A DNA stretch of 64,000 nt from Siphonodentalium dalli (GCA_032622095.1 CP136068.1:6425314-6489313); one strand, 5' to 3'. Numbered from the stretch's first letter, positions 1 through 11,479 are shown. A program made the numbers and translations. The notes: generated by a model from the sequence alone, not told the origin.

Positions 1-151
1 TTGACATGTGCAAACAAGAACTATGCCCAGGTTAGATAGATACATGTGACTCAAGACATATTGAACTATGTCGCATGCTATTTATAACAAAACAGTTGAT
101 CGTTCATTGGCTAGCACATTATACATTATAGCACTTTGAGACACATTCCCA

Positions 152-679
152 AGAAACATTGCCAGTGAGCGGACACTGTTGGTATATCTTGTCATAGAAA
201 CATTGCCAGTGTGCGGACACTGTTTGTATATCTGGTCATAGAAACATTGCTAGTGTGAGGACACTGTTGGTATATCTGGTCATAGACAAATTGCCAGTGT
301 GAGGACACTGTTGGTATATCTGGTCATAGAAACATTGCCAGTGTGCGGACACTGTTGGTACATCTGGTCATAGAAACATTGCCAGTGTGCGGACACTGTT
401 GGTATATATGGTCATAGAAACATTGCCAGTGTGCGGACACTGTTGGTATATATGGTCATAGAAACATTGCCAGTGTGCGGACACTGTTGGTATATATGGT
501 CATAGAAACATTGCCAGTGTGCGGACACTGTTGGTATATATGGTCATAGAAACATTGCCAGTGTGCGGACACTGTTGGTATATATGGTCATAGAAACATT
601 GCCAGTGTGCGGACACTGTTGGTATATCTGGTCATAGAGACATTGCCAGTGTGCGGACACTGTTGGTATATATGGTCAT
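152..679. repeat. 44-bp minisatellite, 12 copies
   Basis: A 44-bp unit containing the phrase CATTGCCAGTGTGCGGACAC is repeated head to tail with exactly constant spacing, giving twelve units. Copies differ by scattered single bases (GCGG or GAGG, ATCTGG or ATATGG). The middle copies are the most alike, as expected from local slippage or unequal exchange. It lies upstream of the first recognised TSP1 exon. No coding role is seen. Confidence 0.95.
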
Positions 680-1060
680 TATAAATGTGATGTGAAGATA
701 TCCAGGAGACCACTTACATCTGCCGTTTTTTTGTATTAAGCATAAACAACACGTTATCTTTACGATTATAATATTAAGTATGTCTATAAAAATGAAAATG
801 ATCAAATATCGACTTTTAGAAGAGTGTTTTTTACGGAGTTTGTATTTGTTATCAGGTGCATATTTATACCGCACAATATGGATGTGCGTGTGTTGTATTT
901 GTGATGTGAATATCGTGTGTTGCAATTATGCCCAGATGTACATTTTGCACATATAGCTGTCAAGAAATGCAAGACATTATCAATATAAAACTCTTCTCTA
1001 GGTTTCCAGATATTTACTCATATTTAAATTTTAATCATATTTTATCATATTTACTCATAT

Positions 1061-1141
1061 TTAAATTCGCGCAGTACTATTTTTCGATCAGTTATGAATT
1101 CGCGCACTTTAAATTTGCGGACCTAGCTGCGCGAATTCAAA
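1061..1141. repeat. dispersed palindromic repeat, copy 1
   Basis: Contains TACTATTTTTCG next to GAATTCGCGCAC and a later inverted GCGCGAATTC. Related copies sit at 1533-1607 and about 2121-2170. It looks like a small MITE-like or foldback sequence. The family was not identified. Confidence 0.55.
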
Positions 1142-1532
1142 ACTGAAACAAATAAATTCGTAATATTTATGTGATATTTTCGTATATCTTGGAGCTTATG
1201 ACATAGTCATTGCTGGAGATAGTTTGTGCTGTGTATATAAAACACCGTCGTGGTCGATTTACATCGTGTAGACAATAAACTAGTAACTACATACATCATA
1301 ATTGGGTGGTGATCTGGAATATTAGTATTTCTTATACAAGTATTTCAACAATGTCTATGTGTTGTCGCTTGGCATTATGCGCAATGGTCTTGATAGTGGT
1401 TGGCCGAATGTAAATATATGCATTCATGTATAGGCGTAATTTTATATTCAACCGTTCATAATGTATGTAAACTCAGCAACAAAGCCCTCTTGTATCTCCT
1501 ACGGACTGTGCTTTAGATTAAACTTGGGAGTC

Positions 1533-1607
1533 GTACTATTTTTCGCTCAGTTTTAAATTCGCGCACATATGGGTGCGCGAAAAATAGTACTGCGCGAATT
1601 TAAATAC
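1533..1607. repeat. dispersed palindromic repeat, copy 2
   Basis: The arms GTACTATTTTTCGC (1533-1546) and GCGAAAAATAGTAC (1577-1590) are a perfect 14-bp inverted repeat. Inside and after it, AAATTCGCGC and GCGCGAATTT form a second overlapping inverted pair. This is the best preserved of three local copies. Confidence 0.7.
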
Positions 1608-2120
1608 GAGTAAGGTACTTATTTCACACGTCTTTGCCTGCTCTGTATATGAAGCATCTGAAATGGTATAGAAATGATAACCAACATTGGGTTTTAATAC
1701 ATTCTGGTGCCTGAACTATTTTGTTTTTATTTTCGCGTTTGAATCTGCATGTGCTAATTAACTGCAAGACTAATTAAGACTTTTGCGGAACAAGTGACCC
1801 ACCAAATAGTGTATTATATTACTTGCTCCATAATACAAGGAAGCGTGATATTAACTTAATTGGTTAATTTGATGAGCTAATATCGTACTCCAGAATAGAA
1901 CCATGAAGACACAATAGAGACGAACAGTTCAGTGCAATGCAGAGGAAGTAATCACATACTATTTGAAATAATTATTGTATGACCATATGGTCATGATCCT
2001 GGTCGTCACCGTACGGCAACAAAAGCCCACTTTTGCAAGGTTTGGCTGCACCGTCAAATAGGTTTAAACTAATGTTAAACGCGGAGGTTTAAACAGGCGA
2101 TGACGAATCCGGCCCATGCG

Positions 2121-2182
2121 TCGTACTATTGTTCTCCTAGTTTCAAACAGTACTGCGTGAATTTAAATACGGGTAAGGTAAT
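2121..2182. repeat. dispersed palindromic repeat, copy 3 (eroded)
   Basis: Starts TCGTACTATTGTTCTC and continues to TACTGCGTGAATTTAAATAC, matching the outer parts of copy 2, but the central arm is lost. It ends about 40 bp before a TSP1 exon acceptor, so it lies in intron. Confidence 0.5.
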
Positions 2183-2218
2183 CAGTTCAACTGATTCAAC
2201 CAATGCTATTTTTTTCAG

Positions 2219-2404
2219 TTGACGGGGGCTACAGTAGATGGGTTGACTGGCAGGAGTGTCCAGGTATGTCCTGCGATGGCGAATCTTCCTCTAGGCGGCG
2301 TTTTTGCATCGACCCCCTCCCATCGGGTGGAGGCATGCCATGCCCTAACGGACAAATGGAGGAACAGATGACTCCATGCCCGAGACATTCAGAATGTACA
2401 GTAG
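2219..2404 (+). CDS. thrombospondin type 1 repeat exon, first seen
   Basis: One internal exon of 186 bp (62 codons). It begins after a polypyrimidine tract ending TTTTTTTCAG and ends at the donor GTGAGT at 2405. Both junctions fall after the first base of a codon (phase 1-1), the usual phase for shuffled extracellular modules. The peptide starts DGGYSRWVDWQECP, the aromatic/tryptophan start of a TSP1 repeat, and has the typical later pattern SRRRFC, PSGGGMPCPNG and a final CPRHSEC. TSP1 repeats are disulphide-bonded modules of secreted or cell-surface proteins and often bind matrix or sugars. Which protein this belongs to cannot be told; hemicentin-, SCO-spondin- or mucin-like proteins are possible. 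The methionine a few codons upstream of the splice acceptor is intronic and is not the start. Confidence 0.85.
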
Positions 2405-2680
2405 GTGAGTCACATACCATCGTCCATGGAACAGTTTAGTAACCCCAGCATTTCAGTATGCAACTTAATAAATGCTATTTTATAAATAAGTTAAAGCTTA
2501 AAGCTATGAATATAGTAGCAGTCTTTTCCAACAGCTTTCAGTCAGAGCTTTCGGTCGCTGGCCTTCTTCGGTATTGATATAATTTCAGAACAAATGACAT
2601 TGACGACCATAGTCGTTATTCGTTTGGAAAATGAAATAAATTGCATCGAAGGCCCCCTTTAGCTTTACGTTTCATTTCAG
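2405..2680 (+). other. intron between TSP1 exons 1 and 2
   Basis: A 276-bp intron with donor GTGAGT and acceptor TTCATTTCAG. No repeat or other feature stands out. Confidence 0.75.
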
Positions 2681-2878
2681 CTATTGATGGTGGTTACTCC
2701 AATTGGACGGTGGTTAGACAGGATGTGGTGACATGTGGAACAGCAATAAGCTTTTTCTACAGATTATGCAATAACCCGGTTCCTTCTGGTGGTGGAACAA
2801 TGTGTGATGGAGGTCCAGTAGAGGAGAGACACGAGCGCGTTGAAAATGAACCGTGCCCGACGAATGCGACGAACCAAT
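2681..2878 (+). CDS. thrombospondin type 1 repeat exon, second
   Basis: Internal exon of 198 bp (66 codons), again phase 1-1, from acceptor TTCATTTCAG to donor GTGAGT at 2879. The peptide opens IDGGYSNWTVVRQDVVTC and contains NNPVPSGGGTMCDGG and ENEPCPTN, the same cysteine layout as the preceding exon. The shared DGGYS start and PSGGG core suggest the two exons arose by duplication. NWT and NAT are possible N-glycosylation sites, in keeping with a secreted product. The exact product is unknown. Confidence 0.8.
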
Positions 2879-4603
2879 GTGAGTCCACTCAGTTAGTACC
2901 ATGAGGCACCACAAAGCCATATCTGTGTTTTATTTTCTTCAACTAGCAACGCACCAGTTATGACCTCTGCTCAAAATCGTGCAAGCCCTTGTTCCCCAGA
3001 AGCAGTAGACATTGATAAACAGTCAGATCTTATTATCCTTTTACTTTTTTACTTGTTTTCAACGTAAACTTGGTGGAAGTTCTTGAATATGGTGATTGAA
3101 AGTATTTTCCATGTTTCTTTTGCCTGCTAAGCTTAACATTTGGCCTGCTAAGCTTAACATTTTGACTGGCGAGCTTAATATTTTGACTGGCGAGCTTAAC
3201 ATTTTGTATGGTGAGCTTAACATTTGGCCTGGTAAGCTTAACATCTTGCCTGCTAAGCTTAACATTTGGCCTGGTAAGCTTAACAGTTTGTCTGGTAAGC
3301 TTAACATTTTGTCTGGCAAACTTAACATTTTGTCTGGTGAGCTTAACATCTTGCCTGCTAAGCTTAACATTTGGCCTGGTAAGCTTAACAGTTTGTCTGG
3401 TAAGCTTAACATTTTGTCTGGCAAACTTAACATTTTGTCTGGTGAGCTTAACAGTTTGTCTGGTAAGCTTAACATTTTGTCTGGTAAGCTTAACAGTTTG
3501 TCTGGTAAGCTTAACATTTTGTCTGGTGAATTTAACATTTTGTCTGGTAAGCTTAACATTTTGCCAGATAAGCTTAACATTTTGTCTTGTGAGCTTAACA
3601 TTTTGTCTGATAAGCTTAATCTTTTGTCTGGTAAACTTAACATTTTGTCTGGTAAACCTAACATTTTGTCTGGTAAAGCTAACATTTTGTCTGGTAAACT
3701 TAACATGCTGTCTGGTAAACTTAACATTTTGTCTGGTAAACTTAACATTTTGTCAGATAAGCTTAACATTTTGACTGGTGCGCTTAACATTTTGTCTGGT
3801 GCGCTTAACATTTTGTCTGGTGAGCTTAACATTTTGTCTGGAAACATAGCTTTGAGCCTGGAACGCTCTGCGTGCGTCCTTAACCGTGGCAAACCTTTAA
3901 ATATAATGTCAACTTATGTATACATATGGCAGATAACTACGACACCATATAAATTAAATAATTTAGTATTATTGCGATATTCGTTTGAGTGATGGCGTTT
4001 TAAATAAGCAAATAACCGTGGGGATTCAATTTTTCATTTAAAAGTACATTTTATCGGCTCCAAATGGTAGGAACATCCAAATTAGCCAACGCTTTTCCTA
4101 CCTAGTGAAGATATGGTATGACTTAAAAATTTTAAAACATCAAACTTTTTCACAAGTTAGGATTGACCCACATATGTCGCTTAACCAACATTGCGAATTA
4201 ATTTAAACAGTCACTGGTGGGTATAATTCATTGTCAATTTGACCATAGCTACCTTTGATTTCGGTATGTTTCCTGAACATATATATTTCTTCCTGTTCTA
4301 CCGCTAGTAGGGGTATCTCGCAAACCGGAGTTATTTTATGCCTGGTGATTTACATCTATGGATAATATCCATAAATGTACATCACTAGGTGGTAAAATAG
4401 CTCTATTGTGAGCACGATCTTTGTGTGTGCTATTTTCCATAATATTAAATTGGGCAGACTAAGAGGCCGCGCTCTATTAATGTATATGTTCTGCGTATAC
4501 CTTAATATCGCAAAATCCCACAGATACAGGGGTGAAATGATAACCTTCTCTTATATAGTCTACACATGGAATTGCAAATCTCTCGAATTAATCTCATTTA
4601 CAG
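2879..4603 (+). other. intron between TSP1 exons 2 and 3
   Basis: A 1725-bp intron. It holds the 21-bp minisatellite (3120-3843) and a palindrome near 4345-4395 centred on TATGGATAATATCCATA, flanked by GGTGATTTACAT and ATGTACATCAC. The rest is AT-rich with no exon seen. A stretch just before exon 3 (about 4530-4603) resembles the sequence just before exon 4. Confidence 0.65.
3120..3843. repeat. 21-bp minisatellite, about 34 copies
   Basis: The unit is close to AAGCTTAACATTTTGTCTGGT, so most copies carry a HindIII-type AAGCTT site. Because 21 is a multiple of three and the unit lacks stops in several frames, long open frames appear on both strands: a KLNILSG heptad on plus and an LSLPDKM heptad on minus. 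They follow the repeat exactly and have no start or splice context, so I read them as by-products of the repeat inside an intron. Confidence 0.93.
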
Positions 4604-4747
4604 TACCTGAGTATTCAGAATGGATGGCTTGGAATCCGTGCAATGGCACTGTGGGAGATTCTACCAAAACCAGACAGCGCTATTGCATACAGCCGCCCAA
4701 CTGTTCGAACGGAACACTCATAGAGGAAACAGAGGAGTGTCAATTTG
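4604..4747 (+). CDS. thrombospondin type 1 repeat exon, third
   Basis: Internal exon of 144 bp (48 codons), phase 1-1, from acceptor CTCATTTACAG to donor GTAAGT at 4748. The peptide begins VPEYSEWMAWNPCNGT, a clear WxxW TSP1 start, then carries TKTRQRYC, the basic/aromatic strand that stacks with the tryptophans in this fold, and ends EETEECQF. It is shorter than the first two modules. It is closely similar to the exon at 7301-7426, including nearby intron sequence, so one is a duplicate of the other. NGT and NCS are potential N-glycosylation sites. Confidence 0.88.
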
Positions 4748-4751
4748 GTAA

Positions 4752-4990
4752 GTACTGGAATAGTAGAGAAATGTCCGACCTCTCATTTGTCACCTTGTTA
4801 AATGGTAAGCTGAACATTGCATTTCTACTGCAATATTAGAGAATTGTCCGACCTCGTATTTATCACATTTTCAAATGATAAGCTGAACAGTACATTTCTA
4901 CTAGAATATTCGAGAAATATCCGACCTCACATTTGTCACCTTGTTAAATGGTAAGCTGAACATTACATTTGTACTGGAATATATGAGAAA
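4752..4990. repeat. about 73-bp tandem repeat, three copies
   Basis: The phrase AAATGTCCGACCTC, followed by GGTAAGCTGAACA and CATTTCTACT, recurs at a spacing of about 73 bp starting inside the splice donor region of TSP1 exon 3. The internal GGTAAGCTGAA resembles a splice donor and could act as a decoy; that is inference only. Confidence 0.8.
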
Positions 4991-6160
4991 TGTTGGACCA
5001 CATAGTTGTCAATCAGCTTATGGTGTAATCTCAGAAACATGATATGGTAAAGTTCGAAGACAAACTATGAAGATGAAACTATATATCCTTCCCGCGTTCA
5101 CTTGTATATCATTAATGCGATGATTGTGCATGCCCAGTGAGGTTGTGGCTTACCATACCTCCGTTCCTAGATGGCACGATTCCAGATAAGCCATACGCCA
5201 TCAGAGACGATGGGAAATTTACTATCATCACCACTGTCATGTGTTTAATGTGGCGAAAGTCTGCACCGCTCGCGTTCGCTAATCCCACATTTATCCAGGT
5301 TCAGTTGATCATGACAATTACTGACCTAACACGCATACGGAAGGATATCAGTCGCGTTAGATGTATGAAGAGAACACGGTGTGTGTATAACGAGAGATAT
5401 GGTTTATTGCCTCCTCGTGGGAGCGTCATGAATGTACATACTTTGTATACATTTTTACATATATGCATTTATAACATGTTGCAATAATTTAATAAAATTA
5501 ACTGTTACACTCGTGTGGTCGGCTGAGATCGTAATATGTCTATGGTTAGGCACAACAGATTAAGAACATGCATGTTGTTTTGTTGAGTTGATCGTATGTT
5601 TGAGAGCTGTTAGAACTCGGAACTACAGTTTCTGATTCCAGATTCATCAAATATTTACGTGTCGCATGTGTGTGGACGAGATGAATGTAACATGGCCATG
5701 TTTCCAAAGAATATTTATCTTGTCCTGATAAAGTTGAACATGGCAAAAACGTATGTGGAGAATGTGGCGATGAGTACATCTCCACAATGGCCGATAACAT
5801 CCAAATGAGCCGGAAAGTCACTTCCTAGCAGAATGGAGTACAAAGCGGCACATGACAGGTTGGAGAGGTATAAGTACACCTGGATGCCATGACCATCTAA
5901 GACCTTCTCCCAAAAACTGTTTCTCAATGCTATAGTGAGAAGAGAAGTGCAATTAATCATCAAGAGGTGAAGTTCGTTGTTGAACACGGAGAAAAACTGT
6001 TGACAAGGGAGGTTATTATCGTATGTAGTCATTTGTGTGACTAGAATAATGTCCTGTTGGATTGGTCCATTTGATAATTTTCAGAGCAACCCACTCTTTG
6101 CATTCAACGTCGACGGACCAAAAGTGAGGTTCCAGAACGTTTCTCGCGTGGACCAACTCA
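4991..6160 (+). other. intronic stretch, nothing recognised
   Basis: Part of the 2553-bp intron between TSP1 exons 3 and 4. Open frames of up to about 116 codons are present but lack recognisable domains, plausible splice sites or composition bias. No repeat or RNA gene was seen. Confidence 0.5.
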
Positions 6161-6375
6161 CGCACATTATTGCCGATATGACGTCACTCAGCTGATATAC
6201 ACACGTTAATTGTTGTCGATGTGAGTCACCGACGTGATATACACACGCTCATTATTGTCGAGGTGACGTCACTCACGTTATATACACACGCTGATTATTG
6301 CCGAGGTGACGTCTTTCACGTGATATATGCGCATTGTTGCCGACGTGAAGTCACTCACGATCATTATTTCCGACG
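6161..6375. repeat. about 43-bp minisatellite with CRE-like palindromes
   Basis: About five units of roughly 43 bp share ATTATTGCCGAGGTGACGTC, then a CACTCACG-type stretch and GATATACACACG. Two units hold the perfect palindrome TGACGTCA (6179-6186 and 6264-6271), the consensus cAMP-response element; other units have decayed versions. It lies in the intron between TSP1 exons 3 and 4. Regulatory use is not shown. Confidence 0.8.
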
Positions 6376-7300
6376 TATAAACTGGACATGTGAATGGTGG
6401 TGTACGGAATGTCGTTCGGTTACAAATAAAATTTCCAAACATTAGCATCACATATCAAAGGCAAGTTAGTAATCAATCCATGTGTTGGTACAATTATGTT
6501 GCCGCATACATACACATGTCCCCTAATGCGATAACACTTACCATAATTATATACAAGGCATAAAATCACGCAGTGTCGTCGAACCAGGGAACCTGTGCCT
6601 ACGTACTTATGTTCTTACATGTATGTGTTTCACACAGGCACTTGCTTTTGTCGAGATCGCTTTGTTTAGCGATACAGCGCAACAATTACAACTTGAGAAA
6701 TAGCCCCTAGTGCAGCGACCAAACACCAGCCGCTGCCGGGTATATCCTTACACTCGGTTGAACAAGTTGAAATCAAATTGGGGTCAAAGACAAAATAAAT
6801 ATTATTCACGTGTATTATAGTAAACAATTAAGGAATCACTAGTGGCTATGATCACATCAACGATGAATGGTCCCTACCGTGTCTTTTCCACAAATTCGAG
6901 ATGTTGGTAATTCGAGAACTGCGACTAAGTCATAACTTATTTTTCAACATTTGTGGTGTTATAATTTCCACATCATAGCATATATTTAACGACAAAGTTG
7001 TTCCTTAATTTGAAATATGCTACCGTTTGGAACCGAAAAAAAAAATGTTTTTAATGGACAAGAAGTTAAGTAAATTTGGGAGGGGTGTGCACTGCCAATT
7101 ACCAGGTGCTGTACATGCCAATCACATGTAGAACTAACGGAACTCAGGGAGGGTGTGTACTGCCATGAACTCTATAATTATGGCCTGCGTACATCCTAAA
7201 ATTACCCGCGTCCAGGTTCGGGGGTGATTTGATCACCTTCTCATACAGTTTACATGTGTCATTGCCGCACACACATCACTCGTATGGAATTATTTTGCAG
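6376..7300 (+). other. intronic stretch before TSP1 exon 4
   Basis: No exon seen. About 7205-7300 resembles the sequence before exon 3 (GGGGTGAAATGATAACCTTC there, GGGGTGATTTGATCACCTTC here), evidence that the duplicated segment included intron. Confidence 0.55.
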
Positions 7301-7426
7301 TACCTGATTATGCAGAATGGATGCCTTGGACCCCGTGCAATGGCACACAAACCAGACAACGATATTGCATACAGCTGCCCTGTCCGGACGGAGCTATGAT
7401 AGATGAAACAGAGAGTTGTACAATAC
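7301..7426 (+). CDS. thrombospondin type 1 repeat exon, fourth
   Basis: Internal exon of 126 bp (42 codons), phase 1-1, from acceptor TTATTTTGCAG to donor GTAAGT at 7427. The peptide starts VPDYAEWMPWTPCNGT, followed by TRQRYCIQLPCPDG and DETESCTI. It is a TSP1 repeat nearly matching the third exon but six codons shorter: the insert between the CNGT and TRQRYC motifs is missing. The predicted domain keeps the tryptophans, the basic strand and the cysteines. Further exons must lie downstream but were not recognised in this window. Confidence 0.87.
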
Positions 7427-8149
7427 GTAAGTACAATATTATTAAGTACTGCGATAGTAAACAAGTGTCCACGTCATGAGAGCGGTTTGGCAATATCACA
7501 AATATATAGAAAAATATATAGAACAATCTGATATACTGGTACAAGTATCGAACAAATTAATAAGTACTAATTCCGAAGAGTTTTTTTTCAGAGCGTCCAT
7601 GATTATTATTCACTAATATGCCTTCTATACATTGAATACTAACATTGCTGATTCACATTGGTTTATTTTTACTATTGTACCATTGACATTTACTAGAAAT
7701 ATTAAAATGTTTTCTCACAAATTTGACATCAAGTTCGCCAAAACTTCACTGTTCATGTTTGGAACTATAGTTTCTATCAAAGGTGTTTATTGGTTGATTT
7801 GTCTTAAATGTCTCACACCGATGCGTGTTTAGGCAAAATACTCAAAATGGATTGCAAAATGGCAACTACATTTGGTAAAATGTTTATTTTGCCCACGACA
7901 ACTAATAGTGTTCTATTCTTGTTGTCCCAGTACCTTATTTAGCCATGACAACAAATTATTTTAAAGGAGGCAAAACGGAATTTTGCTGAATACTTCTTTT
8001 GGGATTCCGGTCATGTTTTTGAAAGGAAGTGGGCAGAATTTTAAATCGGAACTGAGATGGTCCATAATATGTGGTTATTCTATCCCGTCTATATCCGTAC
8101 TCCTCACACCTGACCCTATATCCACGAGTCACCATTGAGGCACACCAGG
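7427..8149. other. non-coding stretch, nothing recognised
   Basis: AT-rich sequence after the last TSP1 donor. No convincing exon, RNA gene or clear repeat was seen. It may be intron of the TSP1 gene. Confidence 0.5.
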
Positions 8150-8770
8150 TATGCCCCGACCTAAACCCCATCAATCACCATATAGTCACCCCTGTTTACA
8201 TGTGAGCACTCATTGTGTACCTATACGCCACACCCATGGTCATATAGCCACCCAATATACACATATCCACCCCAACCATGACCATAGAGTTACTCCATGT
8301 ATACACATTCACGAGCATAGATTCACTCCCTGTATACCCATTCACCATAACATTGGCCATACGGTCACTCCCTCCATATATATTCGCGATACCCTGGCCA
8401 TATAACATCTGATGCTATACATTTTCACCCGTTACCATAGATTCACATGCACATCACTAATGGCCATACACGCTTCCAGATAAATAAATACCACGCGCAT
8501 CAACAATCGTTGCATTCACATTCACATAAGCATATGACTACTTCTTGTATACAATTGAACCCACAAGGACAATGCAACCACGACATATATACATATACAT
8601 CCAGCCATGACCACACCTGTACACAAACCACGACATAATTATATACATATACATGTACACCCCACCCATGACAACATATATGCGCATCACCATAGCCATA
8701 CAGCCACTCCATATTTGTTAATAAACCCACACATCATCACATGTATACATATTCACCCACCCGTGTCAAT
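8150..8770. repeat. degenerate CA/CAT-rich minisatellite
   Basis: Loose repeats of roughly 40-60 bp share phrases such as CCATGACCATA, TCACTCC and TATACACATTCACC. The strong strand bias (very few G on the plus strand) makes histidine- and threonine-rich open frames in several frames. They track the repeat and are not genes. Confidence 0.65.
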
Positions 8771-11295
8771 AGTTAATTTAAGAAAACAATATTGTCATAC
8801 ATTTGGTCAACATTGTCATTGGAATTGTCATCAGTTGGAAATATTCAAACCGATATTCTTAACATTTTCTTAAGATTTTAACATTTTCGCACACCGGGCC
8901 GAACCATGGATTAGATGAGATAGTACATAACAGAACACACTTTGGCATAGTTTCTCCAATCGCATTTCCGACCCTTTAGAAGTTTGTGAGCGTATACGTA
9001 TGAATTCATCCCGGGAGTATCGCGTATGAAGCTTAGGCACCATAATATGGCTTGACCAATGCTTATTTGGTTTTCCATTAAAGACTGTTGGTTAGTTCCA
9101 TTGAGGCTGACAGGTCAGTAGGTTCTGTGACATTCGTTTTGGGTGTTATCGAGATATTCATGCAGTTGTTCAACCGGTATGTGTTCCATGGAAACTGGAG
9201 AAAGAACCGACGTGTGTGTCATTTAAGAGATCGTATTATTCAGTTATGACGTTTTTCATAGTTGATCTATCTTAATTGCCTGTAGCATTCACAACACGGC
9301 CAGTGAAAAGGCCCACTTTGTTATATTTAGATTAGAGTTCACTTGAGGTCACAGTCAATTTAGCTGGGCGCGACTATTTACAGTGTTAAATTATGGCAAT
9401 CAGACCTATCATCAGCTAGACATCGGAGAGTACACGAGATGCATGTCAGCACACAATCACGGTTGAGTACTATGTTGAATTCATGTACAACGGATTGCTC
9501 ATTGGGTGCAGTAGAACTTGTATGTCTTGGGTGTAGAATTGGGCTGACTTGACGAACACCACAGACAAGTCGCTGTAATATATGATGTCTGACAACCATA
9601 TAATATATGATTTATGGAGAGTATTCTGCTTATGTATACTGGATGCAACAAAGCCCATTGCTTTATGTTCAGCGTCAAAACCTACATGTATCAACAGAGA
9701 ATTGACCACCAATTAATAATTCATATGAATGATTGATACTAATGGAGAGCGGTTTTGAGTGTGCATGTACATACACACATAGCCCATGTATTGTTCTCTG
9801 GATAAAACTGTCATAATAAACTCGAATACCTGTTGCTAATACATAATTACTATCAAAATAAAGTCGATAACGTTTTGCTAATAATAATAACGATTTACAC
9901 GAGATAAACTGTCCACTTGATGTTCGTACATCCCATAATATCCCATAATGTCCCATGATCCCGTATCCCATAATTATGTTTATGGCTATAACATTACTAT
10001 ATAAACTAGTATGCTCGCGAGATACACTGCCCGCTTGCTGGTCGTATCCTGACCCAGGGATTGTCATCAATATACATAACATGGTAGGACATGTATGTTT
10101 GTCTGTCTAGCCGCCTGTCTGTCCGTCTGTCTGTTCGGATTTTCAACCAATTTCAACCAAAGTTGGTGCATTTAATCGGAGTATCCTGGCGGATGTATGT
10201 TGGTTTTCAAAACAATTTAGTTCAATAAAAAACAAAAAAACAGAAACAAATACGCTCACTGTGGGCCTATTTCAACACCAGATGTACGCTCTTTGTGGAT
10301 GTATTTTCCCTGTGGCCCGCGCCATCCATCATAATAGCGGGCATATGTCCACTAAGGGTTTATATCAGAACCAAATAAGTCAAATATGAACCAATCTCAA
10401 TATGTATATAAAAGAGTAGGACCTGTCGGACGCTGAAAAGGGCTCCAGAAAGGATCCTGTTTCAGCTAGTAAATAACATAGAGATTTCGAAGTAGATGGA
10501 TGCAAAAAGCTTCCAAGCTTCGGGTGCATACACAGTCTAGTTTGTGCCTAATTATATCACAACATGATACATGCACATGCAGGTATACGCGCTTTTATGA
10601 GATATAGATGTAATATTTTACTATATTCTGCTGAACCATGTAACCGTTGGTCTACTATTATAAGGGGTGTGTGGGTTATAACGACTTGATTAGAAATATC
10701 AAATTGATATATTGAGATAACCCAGCACAACATAAATGTATACCAGCACCCAGTCAGGAGAGAGTGAACGCATCATACTTAGTTTGATCTTGTATCGTCG
10801 TCAAATCAATCATAACATTGCTATATATCGTAGATCAAAGGTGCCGCCCTTTGAATACGGGAACGTGTACAGCAACTCTGCTGACGAGACTTAGCCGAAT
10901 AATGATTGTTTCAATGAAAAATTAACAGTGTCCCGCTTCTCATTGAATAACGAGTCGTTATCACTCTTGCGATGACTGAATAGACCAAAAATATGTTCTG
11001 TACTACCCTGACCGCGATCAGGTGGTCGTATTGGGGGTTCATCGCAATCGTCTGGGCTTTATACACACGGGCAACGATAAATATGGAATTATACTGCATG
11101 CATCTACGATTGCTGCCCAACGTTTATCTATACCTTTCTGGGCAATGTGCTATTATCATCGAAATTCTAGTCGACGTCGACTAATCGTTTCAACACTATT
11201 AGTTTAACTATTGTTTAGCAATGTTATGACCATCAGCGCGATAACTTGAAACATCAATAATTATGGCCAAATACTAGGTCCCGAAACCAGGTCCG
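8771..11295. other. non-coding stretch with small repeats
   Basis: No gene recognised. About 9928-9976 has short repeats of CCCATAAT/CCCATGAT type. About 10095-10135 has a run of TCTGTCTG/TCCGTCTG sequence like the 5' part of the Helitron-like elements elsewhere in the window, followed by AT-rich DNA, so it may be a truncated relative. The 135-codon minus-strand frame at 9675-10082 has no recognisable domain. Confidence 0.45.
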
Positions 11296-11359
11296 TGATT
11301 ATGTTATTGTATATAATTATACTTTCATGATTATGTTATTGCATATAATTATACTTTCA
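11296..11359. repeat. 32-bp direct duplication
   Basis: Two adjacent copies of a segment starting TGATTATGTTATTG and ending TTATACTTTCA differ by one base. This looks like a simple local duplication in non-coding DNA. Confidence 0.85.
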
Positions 11360-11479
11360 GCTCCTCCTACTACTCCTATTCCTGCGGTTTAATAATGGAC
11401 AGAAAAGCGACACTGAGAGTTTTTGGAGTGACAAGCAACAAGAGATGTCAGACCATATCGGTGGAGTTGTATACCTTTC

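Larger units (their letters stand above)
680..2218. other. AT-rich non-coding stretch, probable intron
   Basis: No convincing exon was seen here. The stretch is AT-rich and carries three copies of a small palindromic repeat, annotated separately, and ends at the polypyrimidine tract of the TSP1 exon at 2219. Near 2050-2116 there is a short GTTTAAAC-rich element followed by GATGACGAATCCGGCC, a phrase that recurs near 35.8 kb, so part of it is dispersed repeat. Confidence 0.6.

Noticed and set aside
152-679. CRISPR-like array of regular repeats
   Set aside because: The whole 44-bp unit is repeated with no unique spacers, and the sequence is animal DNA.
3059-3992. Two long opposite-strand open frames (about 277 and 298 codons) as repeat-protein genes
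   Set aside because: They follow a 21-bp minisatellite exactly, exist on both strands at once and have no splice or start context; they lie in a TSP1 intron.
5137-5487. A 116-codon open frame as a TSP1-gene exon
   Set aside because: No cysteine/tryptophan module pattern and no acceptor and donor pair in matching phase.
6221-6445. Cysteine/tryptophan-rich end of an open frame as another TSP1 module
   Set aside because: The frame is mostly minisatellite, and the few Cys/Trp residues do not follow TSP1 spacing.
8150-8873. Histidine- and threonine-rich open frames on both strands
   Set aside because: They reflect a CA/CAT-rich degenerate minisatellite with strong strand bias.
9675-10082. 135-codon minus-strand frame as a gene
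   Set aside because: No domain, no splice support, and ordinary AT-rich composition.
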